DNA of 64,000 nt, taken from NCBI RefSeq assembly GCF_001676055.1, contig NZ_LZEX01000004.1, forward strand, positions 62,001 to 126,000, read 5' to 3'. Shown here piece after piece: positions 1-8,972 of the stretch (its first letter is position 1; every line of letters starts with the position of its first letter). Under the pieces are notes generated by a model. It was not told the DNA's origin. It was given only the letters and a program-made list of their open reading frames with translations, and did no database searches. The translations under genes and the position numbers were made by a program. This DNA comes from Morganella psychrotolerans. Its GTDB lineage: Bacteria > Pseudomonadota > Gammaproteobacteria > Enterobacterales > Enterobacteriaceae.

Positions 1-404
1 TGTTTATCATTATATTCTGACTGATCTGACGGGAAGGTATCAACATATTGAGAGACTAAAAGAAAATAAGAATTCGCTTCAATAAGGCAACTGTTATAGC
101 GCCGTTCCCATAATGCACCGCTGCGCTTATATTTATTATTGTAATAAGGAACATACTGACGGCCGATATGCTGAATGAAGCGACTCAGATCTTCTTTTGA
201 TTTTGGCGTCAGTAACAACAGAACAACATCAGCCTGAAAAGAGTACGCATGTAATTCACAATCATATGATTCTAAAGACTTATCAATGCAAGTCAGAAAG
301 CGGGAATAATCCTCCTCTTCCTGAAAGAGTTTCTGATGATTGTGTCCGTTAAGTTTAATAAGCTGTGGTAATCCGGAAAAATAAAGGCGCTCTCGTCTTG
401 GCAT
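1..404 (-). CDS. RAYT/IS200-like transposase-family protein, 3' truncated by window edge, HUH motif lost
   Basis: Reading leftward from an ATG at 404-402 gives an open frame of 134 codons that leaves the window. Its start (MPRRERLYFSGLPQLIKLNG) and the later stretch RQYVPYYNNKYKRSGALWER follow the layout of REP-associated tyrosine transposases (Y1/IS200-like, Pfam Y1_Tnp). In active members the segment after 'hAY' carries the metal-binding NHVHLL motif. Here the same place reads AYSFQADVVLLLLTP, so both histidines are replaced by Asp and Val. The frame is otherwise intact, so this looks like a conserved but catalytically dead relative, perhaps kept for nucleic-acid binding. The catalytic Tyr cannot be judged because the C-terminus is outside the window. 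No flanking insertion-sequence ends are visible. Confidence 0.72.
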   Translation of the reverse strand, partial: MPRRERLYFSGLPQLIKLNGHNHQKLFQEEEDYSRFLTCIDKSLESYDCELHAYSFQADVVLLLLTPKSKEDLSRFIQHIGRQYVPYYNNKYKRSGALWERRYNSCLIEANSYFLLVSQYVDTFPSDQSEYNDK

Positions 405-825
405 AGTTCAGCGCTCCGACCGCTAAAAATAATTAAATTATCTAATGTTTATATTATATAAAAATCACCTTGTCATTCTAACTTATATTATGGCAATTGT
501 TTTTATTTTTGAATGCGGTTCTTTTTTATCATACTGAAATAAATATATTTATTTTTTCTTTGTTATTTTGTTCATTCACTGATGACAAAAGTAAAATAAT
601 AACCACACAGAAAGTTGTTGGTATTCACGATAAAAAAGGGGACGGAGTCACTTACTGAAAAATAGCTCATAAAATGTTCATTTTTGGTTGAAACTGTTAT
701 GTGAACACTGTTTTTGTTGATCTAAATCACGTTTTAAGGGGCTTTAAGAAATTAAGTTTTTCCCATCTCGGTAATTGTCATCGGGTGCACCTTTCCAATT
801 AACAATCATTAACAGGAAAAGCATT
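405..825. other. AT-rich intergenic region upstream of hdcT1
   Basis: This gap lies between the divergent RAYT-like gene and the histamine cluster. It is strongly AT-rich with several T and A tracts. The only recognisable element is the FNR-type box at 717-730. I see no credible small gene or RNA. Confidence 0.6.
717..730 (+). promoter_or_regulatory. FNR-type binding site upstream of hdcT1
   Basis: The sequence TTGATCTAAATCAC matches the FNR consensus TTGAT-N4-ATCAA at nine of ten defined positions. It lies about 95 bp before the hdcT1 start, a suitable place for activation. Acid-stress amino-acid decarboxylase systems are commonly induced in low oxygen, so the location makes sense. A CRP-family relative recognising a similar dyad is the alternative. 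Confidence 0.55.
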
Positions 826-2187
826 ATGGGAAACATGAGTGCCAGTTCCGCCCATAAAATGGGGGTCGTCGCGCTAACCCTGGTAACCGCATCAAATATG
901 ATGGGTTCCGGTGTATTTATGCTGCCGACCAACCTTGCGGGCGTTGGTTACATCTCTTTATGGGGATGGCTATTTACAATTATTGGTGTGATTGCACTGG
1001 CGTTGGTGTTTGCCAAAACCAGCCTTATCACACCACGTAACGGCGGGATCGTCGCGTATGCCAGTGATGCATTCGGCCCGTTTATCGGTTTCCAGACCAC
1101 TGTCTGCTACTGGATAAGTGCCTGGGTCGGTAACGTCGCGCTGCTGGTTGCCGGTGTCGGTTACCTCAGCTACTTCTTCCCTGAGCTGCGAAACCCGACT
1201 ATCGGCAGCATTGTTGCTATCGTTATTTTGTGGGGTTTCGTTGTTTTAGCCAGTTTCGGCGCCCGTGTCGCCGGTCGCGCACAGTCTTTCACCGCGAGCT
1301 GTATGCTGGTTGTGGTACTGGGTGTGGGTGTTATCGGCTGGTTCTGGTTTGATCCGCAGATGTTCTCTCAGGTCTATAACGGCACCGGTAAAAGCGATAC
1401 TTCCGCCATTATTACGGCTGCATCTATTGCACTGTGGGGCTTCCTCGGGGTTGAATCTGCCGTGGTGTCCAGTGGTCAGGTGGATAAACCGGAATACACA
1501 GTTCCCCGTGCAACCGTCTATGGTCTGCTGATTGCGTCCGTCTGCTACGTCGGCAGCTGTACCGTCATCATGGGTCTGGTTCCGCATGAAGAACTGGTTA
1601 ACTCTGCCGCACCATTTGCTGATGCAGCGCGTTATATGTTCGGTGAAACCGCCGGTACTGTAGCATCAATCCTGAGTATTATTGCCTGCTTCGGCTCTAT
1701 CTCCGGCTGGTTAATTCTTCAGTCAGAAGGTCCCCGCGCCGGTGCTGACCAGGGTCTGTTCCCTAAATTCTTCTCCGATGTGAATAAAAATGACGTACCG
1801 ATGAAAAGCCTTATTTTCACCGGTGTACTGATGAGCTTAGTGCTGCTGATGACCGCATCACCAAACCTCGCCAAACAGTTTGAAATCGTCATTCTGATGT
1901 CTGTATTCGCTTCTCTGCTGCCATACATGTATGCGCTGATTTCCCTGCCTATCATCATGGTGTCCAAAAAAATGAACCGCGGCAGTACGTTTATTTTCTA
2001 CAACGTCCTCGTGGTCATCGGCATCATTTATTGCGTCTTTGCGCTGTTAGGTTCCGGGTCTGATTCCATGTTCTGGGGTCTGGTCATGATGTCACTCACT
2101 ATTCCGCTGTTCAGCTTTGTAGCTGCCGGTCGCGCGAAAAAAGGTAATGACATTCTTTATATCCATGACGAACAAAGCAAATCGTAA
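826..2187 (+). CDS. hdcT1: Histidine/histamine antiporter HdcT1 (APC superfamily)
   Basis: This 453-aa inner-membrane protein belongs to the basic amino acid/polyamine antiporter group (CadB, AdiC, PotE relatives). Its inferred role is to exchange external histidine for internal histamine, so that decarboxylation consumes a cytoplasmic proton and exports the amine. The N-terminus carries the family signature (TASNMMGSGVFMLP) and about twelve hydrophobic segments follow. I chose the ATG at 826 because AGGA at 814-817 sits 8 nt upstream; a TTG start at 775 would add 17 residues without support. It is followed 51 nt later by hdc. The family function is established for cadB-like antiporters; the substrate is inferred from the neighbouring decarboxylase. 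Confidence 0.9.
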   Translation: MGNMSASSAHKMGVVALTLVTASNMMGSGVFMLPTNLAGVGYISLWGWLFTIIGVIALALVFAKTSLITPRNGGIVAYASDAFGPFIGFQTTVCYWISAWVGNVALLVAGVGYLSYFFPELRNPTIGSIVAIVILWGFVVLASFGARVAGRAQSFTASCMLVVVLGVGVIGWFWFDPQMFSQVYNGTGKSDTSAIITAASIALWGFLGVESAVVSSGQVDKPEYTVPRATVYGLLIASVCYVGSCTVIMGLVPHEELVNSAAPFADAARYMFGETAGTVASILSIIACFGSISGWLILQSEGPRAGADQGLFPKFFSDVNKNDVPMKSLIFTGVLMSLVLLMTASPNLAKQFEIVILMSVFASLLPYMYALISLPIIMVSKKMNRGSTFIFYNVLVVIGIIYCVFALLGSGSDSMFWGLVMMSLTIPLFSFVAAGRAKKGNDILYIHDEQSKS

Positions 2188-2238
2188 TCTGTTGCGTTTT
2201 ACAGTCTTTATATTTTGAAAAACAAGAGGTAAATAATT

Positions 2239-3375
2239 ATGACTCTGTCTATCAATGATCAAAACAAACTCGATGCATTCTGGGCATATTGCGTAAAAAA
2301 CCAGTATTTCAACATCGGTTATCCTGAATCTGCGGATTTTGATTACACCAATCTGGAGCGCTTTTTACGTTTCTCCATCAACAACTGTGGTGACTGGGGC
2401 GAATATTGCAACTACCTGCTGAACTCTTTCGATTTCGAAAAAGAAGTGATGGAGTATTTCGCAGACCTGTTCAAGATCCCGTTTGAAAAAAGCTGGGGCT
2501 ATGTCACTAACGGCGGGACCGAAGGTAATATGTTCGGTTGCTACCTGGGCCGTGAAATCTTCCCTGACGGTACGCTCTATTATTCAAAAGATACCCACTA
2601 CTCTGTAGCGAAAATCGTTAAATTACTGCGCATCAAATCACAGGTTGTTGAAGCTCAGCCAAACGGCGAAATCGACTATGACGATCTGATGAAGAAAATT
2701 GCGGCTGATAAAGAAGCTCATCCGATTATTTTCGCTAACATCGGAACAACCGTCCGTGGTGCGATTGATGACATCACTGAGATCCAAAAACGCATGAAAG
2801 CCGCCGGTATCAAACGTGAAGATTACTATCTGCACGCTGATGCGGCACTGAGCGGCATGATCCTGCCATTTGTTGATGAACCACAGGCATTTACCTTTGC
2901 TGATGGTATCGATTCAATTGGTGTTTCCGGCCACAAAATGATTGGCTCACCAATCCCTTGCGGTATTGTTGTTGCGAAAAAAGAGAATGTTGACCGTATC
3001 TCCGTCGAAATTGACTACATCTCCGCACACGATAAAACCATCACCGGTTCCCGTAACGGTCATACTCCACTGATGTTATGGGAAGCTGTCCGCGCACATT
3101 CAACTGAAGACTGGAAACGCCGTATCGGCCGCAGCCTGGATATGGCGCAGTACGCCGTTGATCGTCTGCAGAAAGCCGGTATCAATGCATGGCGCAACAA
3201 AAACTCCATCACCGTTGTCTTCCCTTGCCCGTCTGAACGGGTCTGGAAAGAGCATTGCCTCGCAACTTCCGGTAATGACGCTCACCTGATCACCACCGCT
3301 CACCATCTGGACACAGCTCAGATTGATGCGCTGATCGATGACGTTATCGCCGACGCGAAATTACACGCGGCATAA
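2239..3375 (+). CDS. hdc: PLP-dependent histidine decarboxylase
   Basis: This 378-aa cytoplasmic enzyme converts histidine to histamine and CO2. It has the length and motifs of the pyridoxal-phosphate histidine decarboxylase of Morganella and other Gram-negative bacteria (group II decarboxylase fold), not the pyruvoyl type of Gram-positives. The PLP lysine is K233 in SGHKMIG, His120 in DTHYS is placed to stack on the cofactor ring, and DAALSG (about 201-206) carries the Asp that contacts the pyridine nitrogen. A ribosome site (AAGAGGT) precedes the ATG. It lies between the two antiporter genes, giving a complete antiport-decarboxylation module. Histamine made this way is the classic cause of scombroid fish poisoning. 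Confidence 0.96.
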   Translation: MTLSINDQNKLDAFWAYCVKNQYFNIGYPESADFDYTNLERFLRFSINNCGDWGEYCNYLLNSFDFEKEVMEYFADLFKIPFEKSWGYVTNGGTEGNMFGCYLGREIFPDGTLYYSKDTHYSVAKIVKLLRIKSQVVEAQPNGEIDYDDLMKKIAADKEAHPIIFANIGTTVRGAIDDITEIQKRMKAAGIKREDYYLHADAALSGMILPFVDEPQAFTFADGIDSIGVSGHKMIGSPIPCGIVVAKKENVDRISVEIDYISAHDKTITGSRNGHTPLMLWEAVRAHSTEDWKRRIGRSLDMAQYAVDRLQKAGINAWRNKNSITVVFPCPSERVWKEHCLATSGNDAHLITTAHHLDTAQIDALIDDVIADAKLHAA

Positions 3376-3380
3376 AAAAA

Positions 3381-3405
3381 AGGCAGTGGTAATTATCCAC
3401 TGCCT
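3381..3405 (+). terminator. Hairpin 1 after hdc (attenuator-like)
   Basis: GGCAGTGG at 3382-3389 pairs perfectly with CCACTGCC at 3397-3404 around a 7-nt loop, with one extra A-T pair outside. On the + strand no T-run follows, so it is a weak terminator or a 3'-end stabiliser for hdc mRNA. On the - strand it would be followed by T8, but no minus-strand gene reads into it. Confidence 0.6.
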
Positions 3406-3415
3406 CCTTACGGTT

Positions 3416-3450
3416 CGTTGCCGGCGCAGACGCCAATCCTGCCGGCAACG
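3416..3450 (+). terminator. Hairpin 2 between hdc and hdcT2
   Basis: CGTTGCCGGC at 3416-3425 pairs perfectly with GCCGGCAACG at 3441-3450 around a 15-nt loop. There is no T-run. Together with hairpin 1 it makes a structured 3' end that could stop degradation or reduce read-through from hdc into hdcT2. Confidence 0.55.
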
Positions 3451-3579
3451 CTCTCTAACCTATACAGCGACGCAGGATGATGCAAGAAAAAAGACAAAAA
3501 AACACCAGTCAGTCCGCTGATCATGTGGTCTCTCTTTCCCTCATCTGCAGCTGGAGTATTTCTGTGAGGACAAAATGGT

Positions 3580-4950
3580 ATGGTTCACAATGGTAAACCC
3601 ACCCACCGTATGGGCTTGATTGCCCTGATTATTATGACTGCTTCCAATATGATGGGAAGTGGTGTGTTTATGCTCCCCTCGTCTCTGGCGCACATTGGCT
3701 CTATTGCGTTGTGGGGCGGACTTATCACCTTTTGTGGTGTGCTCGCACTCGCACTGGTTTTTGCCAAAACCGGTGAAATCTCGCCCTGTAAAGGCGGCGT
3801 GATTGCTAATATCGGCCGCACCTTTGGCCAGTACACCGGCTTACAGACATCCCTTTTTTACTGGCTTTCAACCTGGATAGGCAATTGTGCCCTGTTAATC
3901 TCCGGGGTTGGCTATCTCTCTTACTTTTTTCCGCAACTTCACACGCCGCTTTACGCTGCAATCACCGCTATTATTATTCTCTGGTCTTTTGTTCTGCTGG
4001 GTTTGCAGGGCGCAAAAGTTGTCGGTTATGCACAAATTTTTACCGGCCTTTGTATGCTTGCCGTCATTCTGAGCATCAGTATTTTTGGCTGGACAAGTTT
4101 TGATTACACGCGTTACATCAGCAGTTTCAATGTCACACAAACCAGTGATACCGATGCCATTATGGCGGCTGCCGCTATCTCGCTCTGGGGATATCTGGGA
4201 ATTGAATCCGCGTCGGTGTCCTCCGCGCAAGTTATTAATCCGCGACGCAATATTCCGTTAGCAACGATTATCGGGCTTTTAATTGCAGCGGCGTGCTATC
4301 TCAGTTCCGTTAATGTCATGATGGGCATTCTGCCCCACGAACAACTGATTAATTCCACCGCGCCATTTGCCGATACTGCCCAATATTTATGGGGCGGTCA
4401 CGCCGGGCAGATTATCTCTGCACTGGCGATTATTGCCTGCTTCGGCGCACTGCCCGGCTGGCAGATTTTACAAACTGAAGTGCCGCGCTCTGCGGCAGAG
4501 AACGGAACATTTCCCTCATTTTTTGCCGAGGTAAACCGCCATGGCGTGCCTTATAAGGGATTGATTTGTACCGCCTGCATGATGAGCGCCGTACTTTTGC
4601 TCACTATTTCACCGAGCCTGGAGCAGCAGTTTCGCAGCATCATTATTCTTGCGGTTTCGGCCAGTCTTATCCCGTACGCCTTTGCCGCGGTTTCCCTGCC
4701 TATCGGCATGATCGCCAAAAAAATGCAGTATAGCCGCACCTTTATTATTTACGCCACTCTGAGCCTGATTGGTCTGGGATTCACCATGGTCGCGCTGATA
4801 GGCGCCGGTACAACGCCGCTGTTCTGGGGCATGGTGCTACAGATGTTTACTATTCCGCTGTACCTGGTTTTCATCATGCGCCGCGAAAAAAAAAACACCC
4901 GCATCCCGCCCCGGGCTCGCCCTGTCGTACATCCCGGGGATCTGCCCTGA
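3580..4950 (+). CDS. hdcT2: Second histidine/histamine antiporter HdcT2
   Basis: This 456-aa APC-superfamily antiporter is a clear paralogue of HdcT1, sharing the N-terminal TASNMMGSGVFMLP block and the same hydrophobic pattern with about twelve membrane spans. The start at 3580 is 9 nt after GAGGA (3566-3570); an out-of-frame ATG at 3575 is ignored. It follows hdc by 204 nt containing two hairpins, so its expression may be lower than that of hdcT1. A run of ten A's at 4886-4895 lies near the 3' end. The basic, proline-rich tail after it (about the last 18 residues) has no counterpart in HdcT1, so the exact C-terminus is less certain than the rest. Confidence 0.87.
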   Translation: MVHNGKPTHRMGLIALIIMTASNMMGSGVFMLPSSLAHIGSIALWGGLITFCGVLALALVFAKTGEISPCKGGVIANIGRTFGQYTGLQTSLFYWLSTWIGNCALLISGVGYLSYFFPQLHTPLYAAITAIIILWSFVLLGLQGAKVVGYAQIFTGLCMLAVILSISIFGWTSFDYTRYISSFNVTQTSDTDAIMAAAAISLWGYLGIESASVSSAQVINPRRNIPLATIIGLLIAAACYLSSVNVMMGILPHEQLINSTAPFADTAQYLWGGHAGQIISALAIIACFGALPGWQILQTEVPRSAAENGTFPSFFAEVNRHGVPYKGLICTACMMSAVLLLTISPSLEQQFRSIIILAVSASLIPYAFAAVSLPIGMIAKKMQYSRTFIIYATLSLIGLGFTMVALIGAGTTPLFWGMVLQMFTIPLYLVFIMRREKKNTRIPPRARPVVHPGDLP

Positions 4951-5033
4951 GCAGACCGCTGAGATGGCGTTCCCGGCTGACAATGATGACAGCCGGAATT
5001 TCTCACAGAGAAACTGTATATAGAGGACTAAAA

Positions 5034-6305
5034 ATGGAAAAAATTCAGTCAATCAGAGGGATGCGAAGTGTGCTTCCGGAAGAAACCCCGGTCTGGCAGT
5101 GGCTGGAAAACCGGATCCGGAATATTACCACCCGCTACGGATATCAGGAGGTCAGGCTGCCGATTCTGGAACCGGTCGCCCTGTTTGAGCGCGCGGTCGG
5201 TGAATCCACCGATATTGTCTCCAAAGAGATGTATAACTTCCTGGACAAAAGCGGTGAACACATCACGCTGCGTCCGGAAGGCACCAGCGGCTGTGTGCGC
5301 ACGGTTATTGATAACAACATGTGCTACAACACTACGCAGCGCCTGTGGTATCAGGGACCGATGTTCCGTTATGAACGCCCGCAAAAAGGCCGTCTGCGTC
5401 AGTTTACCCAGTTCGGGGTGGAAACGTTTGGCATGCCGGGCGCCGATGTTGATGCTGAACTGATTTTTATGGTGAAAGATATCTTTAAGGCGCTCGGCGT
5501 AGATAAACATGTGCGCCTTGAAATTAATTCACTGGGTACACCGGAGGAGCGCTCAGAGCACCGCCTGCAACTGGTCAGCTACTTCACAGAACACAAAGAA
5601 CAGCTGGATGAAGATAGCCTGCGCCGTCTGGACACCAACCCGCTGCGTATTCTCGACAGTAAAAACCCGGCTATGCAGGAGATGATTGAAGCGGCACCAC
5701 GTCTGCTGGATTTCCTGGGTGATGAATCACAGCAGCACTTCGATGATTTACGCCGCCTGCTGGACAGCGAAAACATTGCTTATGTGGTAAATCCGCGGCT
5801 GGTACGCGGTCTGGATTATTATACCCGCACTGTTTTTGAGTGGATCACGGATGAACTGGGCTCACAGGGAACCGTTTGTGGTGGTGGTCGTTATGACGGG
5901 CTGGTTGAGCTGTTCAGCGGTAAAAAACTGCCGGCGTCCGGATTTGCTATCGGTATTGAGCGGCTGTTACTGCTTATCCAAACCTTAGGTCTGGATAAAG
6001 CGATTGTTAATCAGCCTGATATTGTTGTGACCTATGAAGATGCTTCACAGAATGTGGATGCCCTGTTACTGGCGAACACACTGCGTCATCAGTTACCGCA
6101 ATATAAAATCCTGAGTGATTTCACCGGCGCCAAGCTGAAACGCCAGCACAGCAGTGCGCTGAAATCAGGCTGCCGCTACATTGTGACGCTCAATCATGAC
6201 GGCGAAATCGGTCTGTGGGATCTGGCTGAAAACAGTAATGACACAGTGACCGGTGATACTCTCGCCGCTGCTGTTTTACAAAAAACCATTACGGCAACAG
6301 CCTGA
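5034..6305 (+). CDS. hisRS: Histidyl-tRNA synthetase of the histamine cluster
   Basis: This 423-aa class II aminoacyl-tRNA synthetase charges tRNA-His. The HisRS-specific blocks RGLDYYTRTVFEW and CGGGRYDGL are present, and the length fits the family (about 424 aa). The ATG at 5034 is preceded by AGAGGA (5022-5027); an upstream in-frame start at 4983 lacks support. Histidine decarboxylase clusters in both Gram-positive and Gram-negative bacteria often carry such an extra synthetase, presumed to protect or sense charged tRNA-His when decarboxylation drains histidine. A housekeeping hisS would be expected elsewhere in the genome. The gene ends the cluster and is followed by a strong terminator. 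Confidence 0.93.
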   Translation: MEKIQSIRGMRSVLPEETPVWQWLENRIRNITTRYGYQEVRLPILEPVALFERAVGESTDIVSKEMYNFLDKSGEHITLRPEGTSGCVRTVIDNNMCYNTTQRLWYQGPMFRYERPQKGRLRQFTQFGVETFGMPGADVDAELIFMVKDIFKALGVDKHVRLEINSLGTPEERSEHRLQLVSYFTEHKEQLDEDSLRRLDTNPLRILDSKNPAMQEMIEAAPRLLDFLGDESQQHFDDLRRLLDSENIAYVVNPRLVRGLDYYTRTVFEWITDELGSQGTVCGGGRYDGLVELFSGKKLPASGFAIGIERLLLLIQTLGLDKAIVNQPDIVVTYEDASQNVDALLLANTLRHQLPQYKILSDFTGAKLKRQHSSALKSGCRYIVTLNHDGEIGLWDLAENSNDTVTGDTLAAAVLQKTITATA

Positions 6306-6325
6306 TTTAACGTTATAAAATACTG

Positions 6326-6351
6326 AAAGCATCGCACTGCGGTGCTTTTTT
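6326..6351 (+). terminator. Rho-independent terminator of the histamine cluster
   Basis: A 10-bp stem (AAAGCATCGC at 6326-6335 with GCGGTGCTTT at 6339-6348, one T-G pair) with a 3-nt loop runs into T6. It lies 20 nt after the synthetase stop codon. Confidence 0.9.
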
Positions 6352-6366
6352 ATTTTATAACCCTGC

Positions 6367-7452
6367 CTAATAACTTATTGATTCGAGTAAATTATCAATA
6401 TACTGAATAACACTACAGCTGGCACTTTCCATCTCGTCCAGATACATTTCTTCATCACGCCGACATCCCTGAGCGCGGGCTTCCAGTGCTTTACGTCCGG
6501 ACTGATGCACCATTTTATGCGGTCTTTCCAACCGGCGGTAAGCATCATGGCTGATAAATTTCTGCCCTTCGTCTGCGTAATACCACTTTCCCAGCCGGCA
6601 CTGAGTATGATCATTAACAACCAGGTCCGCATTATTATCCAATAACCGGCTGTAGATATCGCCTTTCCAGATAACATGATCCAGCTTGACTGTATTGAGA
6701 AACTGCTGAATAGCAACAAAGTGGATAATAGCCTGCATTCTGGATGAACAGGTGATCATGTTTTGCAGATGGCTTTCAGCCTGTAGTGCAATATTACGGA
6801 TACTCACCACTAATTTTTGATTATCTTTTGCATCTGTATGAATATGATGAGCATGAGACTGAATTTTTCCGGTAAAAGAGGTAATTTTGATGGCTTCCTC
6901 CTGAATCTCACCCGATAATTGCTTTATTTCACGGGAAATAACCGAAAACCCCGCGCCCCGGCTGCCGACATGAGACGCTTCTATTGCTGAGTTCACTGCC
7001 AGCAAATTTGTCTGGTTAGACAGGCGCTCAATATTGTCGGTATTCTGATTGATCTGCGCCAGTGTAAAAATCAATTTTTCTGTGTAATCCAATCCCTTAT
7101 CTGCATGTTCACTGATATCATCCAGTACATCATTAAGCTCATGCATATGCTGACGGGTTTCGCCATTATAATGTGTCATTTCATCAAGCGTGCTCTGCTC
7201 GCTTGCCAGACAGTTACTTGAATCCAGCAACGAATTACGAATAATTTCAATCGCACTGATGCCTTTCAGAAGATGGCGGCATAACATATCACCATGCCCG
7301 CTCTGCAGACTATCCGGATTTTCAGCCGGTTCATTTCCGGCACATACGCCGGCAGCTCCACCTGAATGTTTCTTAAAAGTTTCCATATCATTCATTTGTC
7401 CGGCATGTACCGTCTTGCGGGAAGATACCAGGTTTTTTATTTTTTTCAGCAT
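6367..7452 (-). CDS. Soluble methyl-accepting chemotaxis-type receptor with CZB domain
   Basis: This 361-aa protein has a receptor signalling hairpin (NQTNLLAVNSAIEASHVG, the tip that contacts CheA/CheW) and a C-terminal chemoreceptor zinc-binding (CZB) domain. CZB features visible are LDHVIWK, HTQCRLGKWYY and PHKMVH, supplying the expected His/Cys ligands. No transmembrane segment or periplasmic domain is present when translation starts at 7452, so it should act in the cytoplasm, as TlpD-like receptors do. CZB domains sense zinc and, through the Cys, hypochlorous acid. An upstream start at 7527 would add a hydrophobic 25-residue leader, but its ribosome site is no better. It shares its 3' region with the histamine terminator. 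Confidence 0.85.
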   Translation of the reverse strand: MLKKIKNLVSSRKTVHAGQMNDMETFKKHSGGAAGVCAGNEPAENPDSLQSGHGDMLCRHLLKGISAIEIIRNSLLDSSNCLASEQSTLDEMTHYNGETRQHMHELNDVLDDISEHADKGLDYTEKLIFTLAQINQNTDNIERLSNQTNLLAVNSAIEASHVGSRGAGFSVISREIKQLSGEIQEEAIKITSFTGKIQSHAHHIHTDAKDNQKLVVSIRNIALQAESHLQNMITCSSRMQAIIHFVAIQQFLNTVKLDHVIWKGDIYSRLLDNNADLVVNDHTQCRLGKWYYADEGQKFISHDAYRRLERPHKMVHQSGRKALEARAQGCRRDEEMYLDEMESASCSVIQYIDNLLESISY

Positions 7453-7578
7453 GTGATCCCGGGCTGCGCCGCCATAAAAATGAAAATAAAAAAATAACGA
7501 AATAGCGAAAGTTGTCCTGACGGACATATCGATTATCGGCTTATGTCATGGGGGCTTTATACAGATGACTGAATGGTA

Positions 7579-7611
7579 TAAAAAAAGCAGCGGATCTTAA
7601 CAATCCGCTGC
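7579..7611 (-). terminator. Terminator of gntK-gntU
   Basis: GCAGCGGAT (7587-7595) pairs with ATCCGCTGC (7603-7611). On the minus strand the stem is followed by seven T's. It lies just downstream of the gntU stop codon. Confidence 0.85.
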
Positions 7612-7634
7612 CTTTAATAAAGAGAAAACAGGTC

Positions 7635-8972
7635 TTACAGGAATGCGAAGAACAACATCCCGACAAGTGCCCCGGTAGTACCGAGGATGGTTTCCATCAG
7701 TGTCCAGGTTTTCAGTGTCTGTGCTTCTGTCGCACCGGTGAATTTTCCGTATAACCAGAAACCGGAGTCATTCACATGGCTCAGTACAATTGAACCACCT
7801 GCGATACAAACAGAGAGCGCGGCAAGCTGCGCACCGGAGTAGCCCAGCTCACTGATAACCGGCAGCACCAGCCCGACGGTTGTCAGGCAGGCAACCGTCG
7901 CTGAGCCCTGGATAACACGGACCGCCGCAGAGAGGAGAAAACAGGCTGCCGCGATTGGCAGACCGGCACCAATCAGCGATTCACCCAGCGCAGGACCCAC
8001 TCCGGAGTCCACCAGCACCTGTTTGAACACACCGCCCGCCCCTGTCACCAGCAGAATGATCCCCGCCGGCTGAATGGCCGCAGAACAGATGTCCATCACC
8101 TGGTTACGGCTCATACCACGACGGATAGCCAGCCCGTAAATAGCCACCAGGCAGGCAATAAGGATAGCCAGGAACGGATGCCCGATAAACACCAGCCAGG
8201 CATGTAATTTTGAATCCGGATCCACCATAGGTGCCGCAATTGTTTTCAGCCCCACCAGCACCAGCGGGAACAGAATCAGCGCCAGGCTCAGACCAAATGA
8301 CGGCATTTTACTCTGCCCGATACTTGGCTCAGTCATATCTTTCGGCAGTTCCAGCGTCACAAACTTACTGATGAAATTACCAAACAGCGGACCGGCCAGA
8401 ATCATCCCGGGAATAGCCGCACATAGTCCGATAAGGATCATCCAGCCAAAATCGGCATTCATCTGATCCGCCAGCAACATAGGTGTCGGTCCGGGTAACA
8501 GGAAGCAGGCCGCTGCCGCAACACCGGCAAATAACGGGATAGCCAGCCGGACAACATTGTCGCCGGTGCGCCGTGCAACTGCAAACACCACACCAATCAG
8601 CAGAACAATCGCCACATCAAAGAAGAGGGGTAATGCACAGATAATCCCGGCTATCCCCAGTGCGTAATGCGCCCGCTTTTCACCGAAGGAGTTCAGCAGT
8701 TTCACTGCTATCTGGTCAAGCGCGCCGGTTTCATGCAGTACCTTACCAAACATGGCGCCGAGCGCGACCACTATGGCCAGGAAGCCTAATGTCCCGCCCA
8801 TTCCGTTTTGCATGGTCTGGGTGATTTGTTCCAGCGGCATACCTGAAAAAAGCCCGGCACCGATCGCTACAATCATCAGGGCGACAAAAGCATGAAGCCG
8901 CGCCACCATGACTAAAAACAGCAGTAACAGAACCGAACCGGCAGCGGTTAATACCAGGGTTAATGTTGTCAT
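7635..8972 (-). CDS. gntU: Low-affinity gluconate:H+ symporter
   Basis: This 445-aa inner-membrane protein imports gluconate. It matches GntU closely along its whole length, including MTTLTLVLTA at the start, the MNADFGWMILIGLCAAIPGM segment, and the conserved C-terminal GGSIVLSHVNDSGFW block. Length is 445 against 446 in E. coli. Its ATG overlaps the end of gntK by 4 nt, so the two genes are translationally coupled: imported gluconate is immediately phosphorylated by GntK and enters the Entner-Doudoroff or pentose phosphate route. Transcription should be controlled by GntR through the two operators upstream of gntK. Confidence 0.93.
   Translation of the reverse strand: MTTLTLVLTAAGSVLLLLFLVMVARLHAFVALMIVAIGAGLFSGMPLEQITQTMQNGMGGTLGFLAIVVALGAMFGKVLHETGALDQIAVKLLNSFGEKRAHYALGIAGIICALPLFFDVAIVLLIGVVFAVARRTGDNVVRLAIPLFAGVAAAACFLLPGPTPMLLADQMNADFGWMILIGLCAAIPGMILAGPLFGNFISKFVTLELPKDMTEPSIGQSKMPSFGLSLALILFPLVLVGLKTIAAPMVDPDSKLHAWLVFIGHPFLAILIACLVAIYGLAIRRGMSRNQVMDICSAAIQPAGIILLVTGAGGVFKQVLVDSGVGPALGESLIGAGLPIAAACFLLSAAVRVIQGSATVACLTTVGLVLPVISELGYSGAQLAALSVCIAGGSIVLSHVNDSGFWLYGKFTGATEAQTLKTWTLMETILGTTGALVGMLFFAFL

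Noticed and set aside
4886..4950. A10 tract in hdcT2 as another overcounted homopolymer
   Set aside because: Removing one A extends the frame about 50 residues toward the next gene without gain in family likeness; the written frame stops in a reasonable place. Uncertain but not supported.
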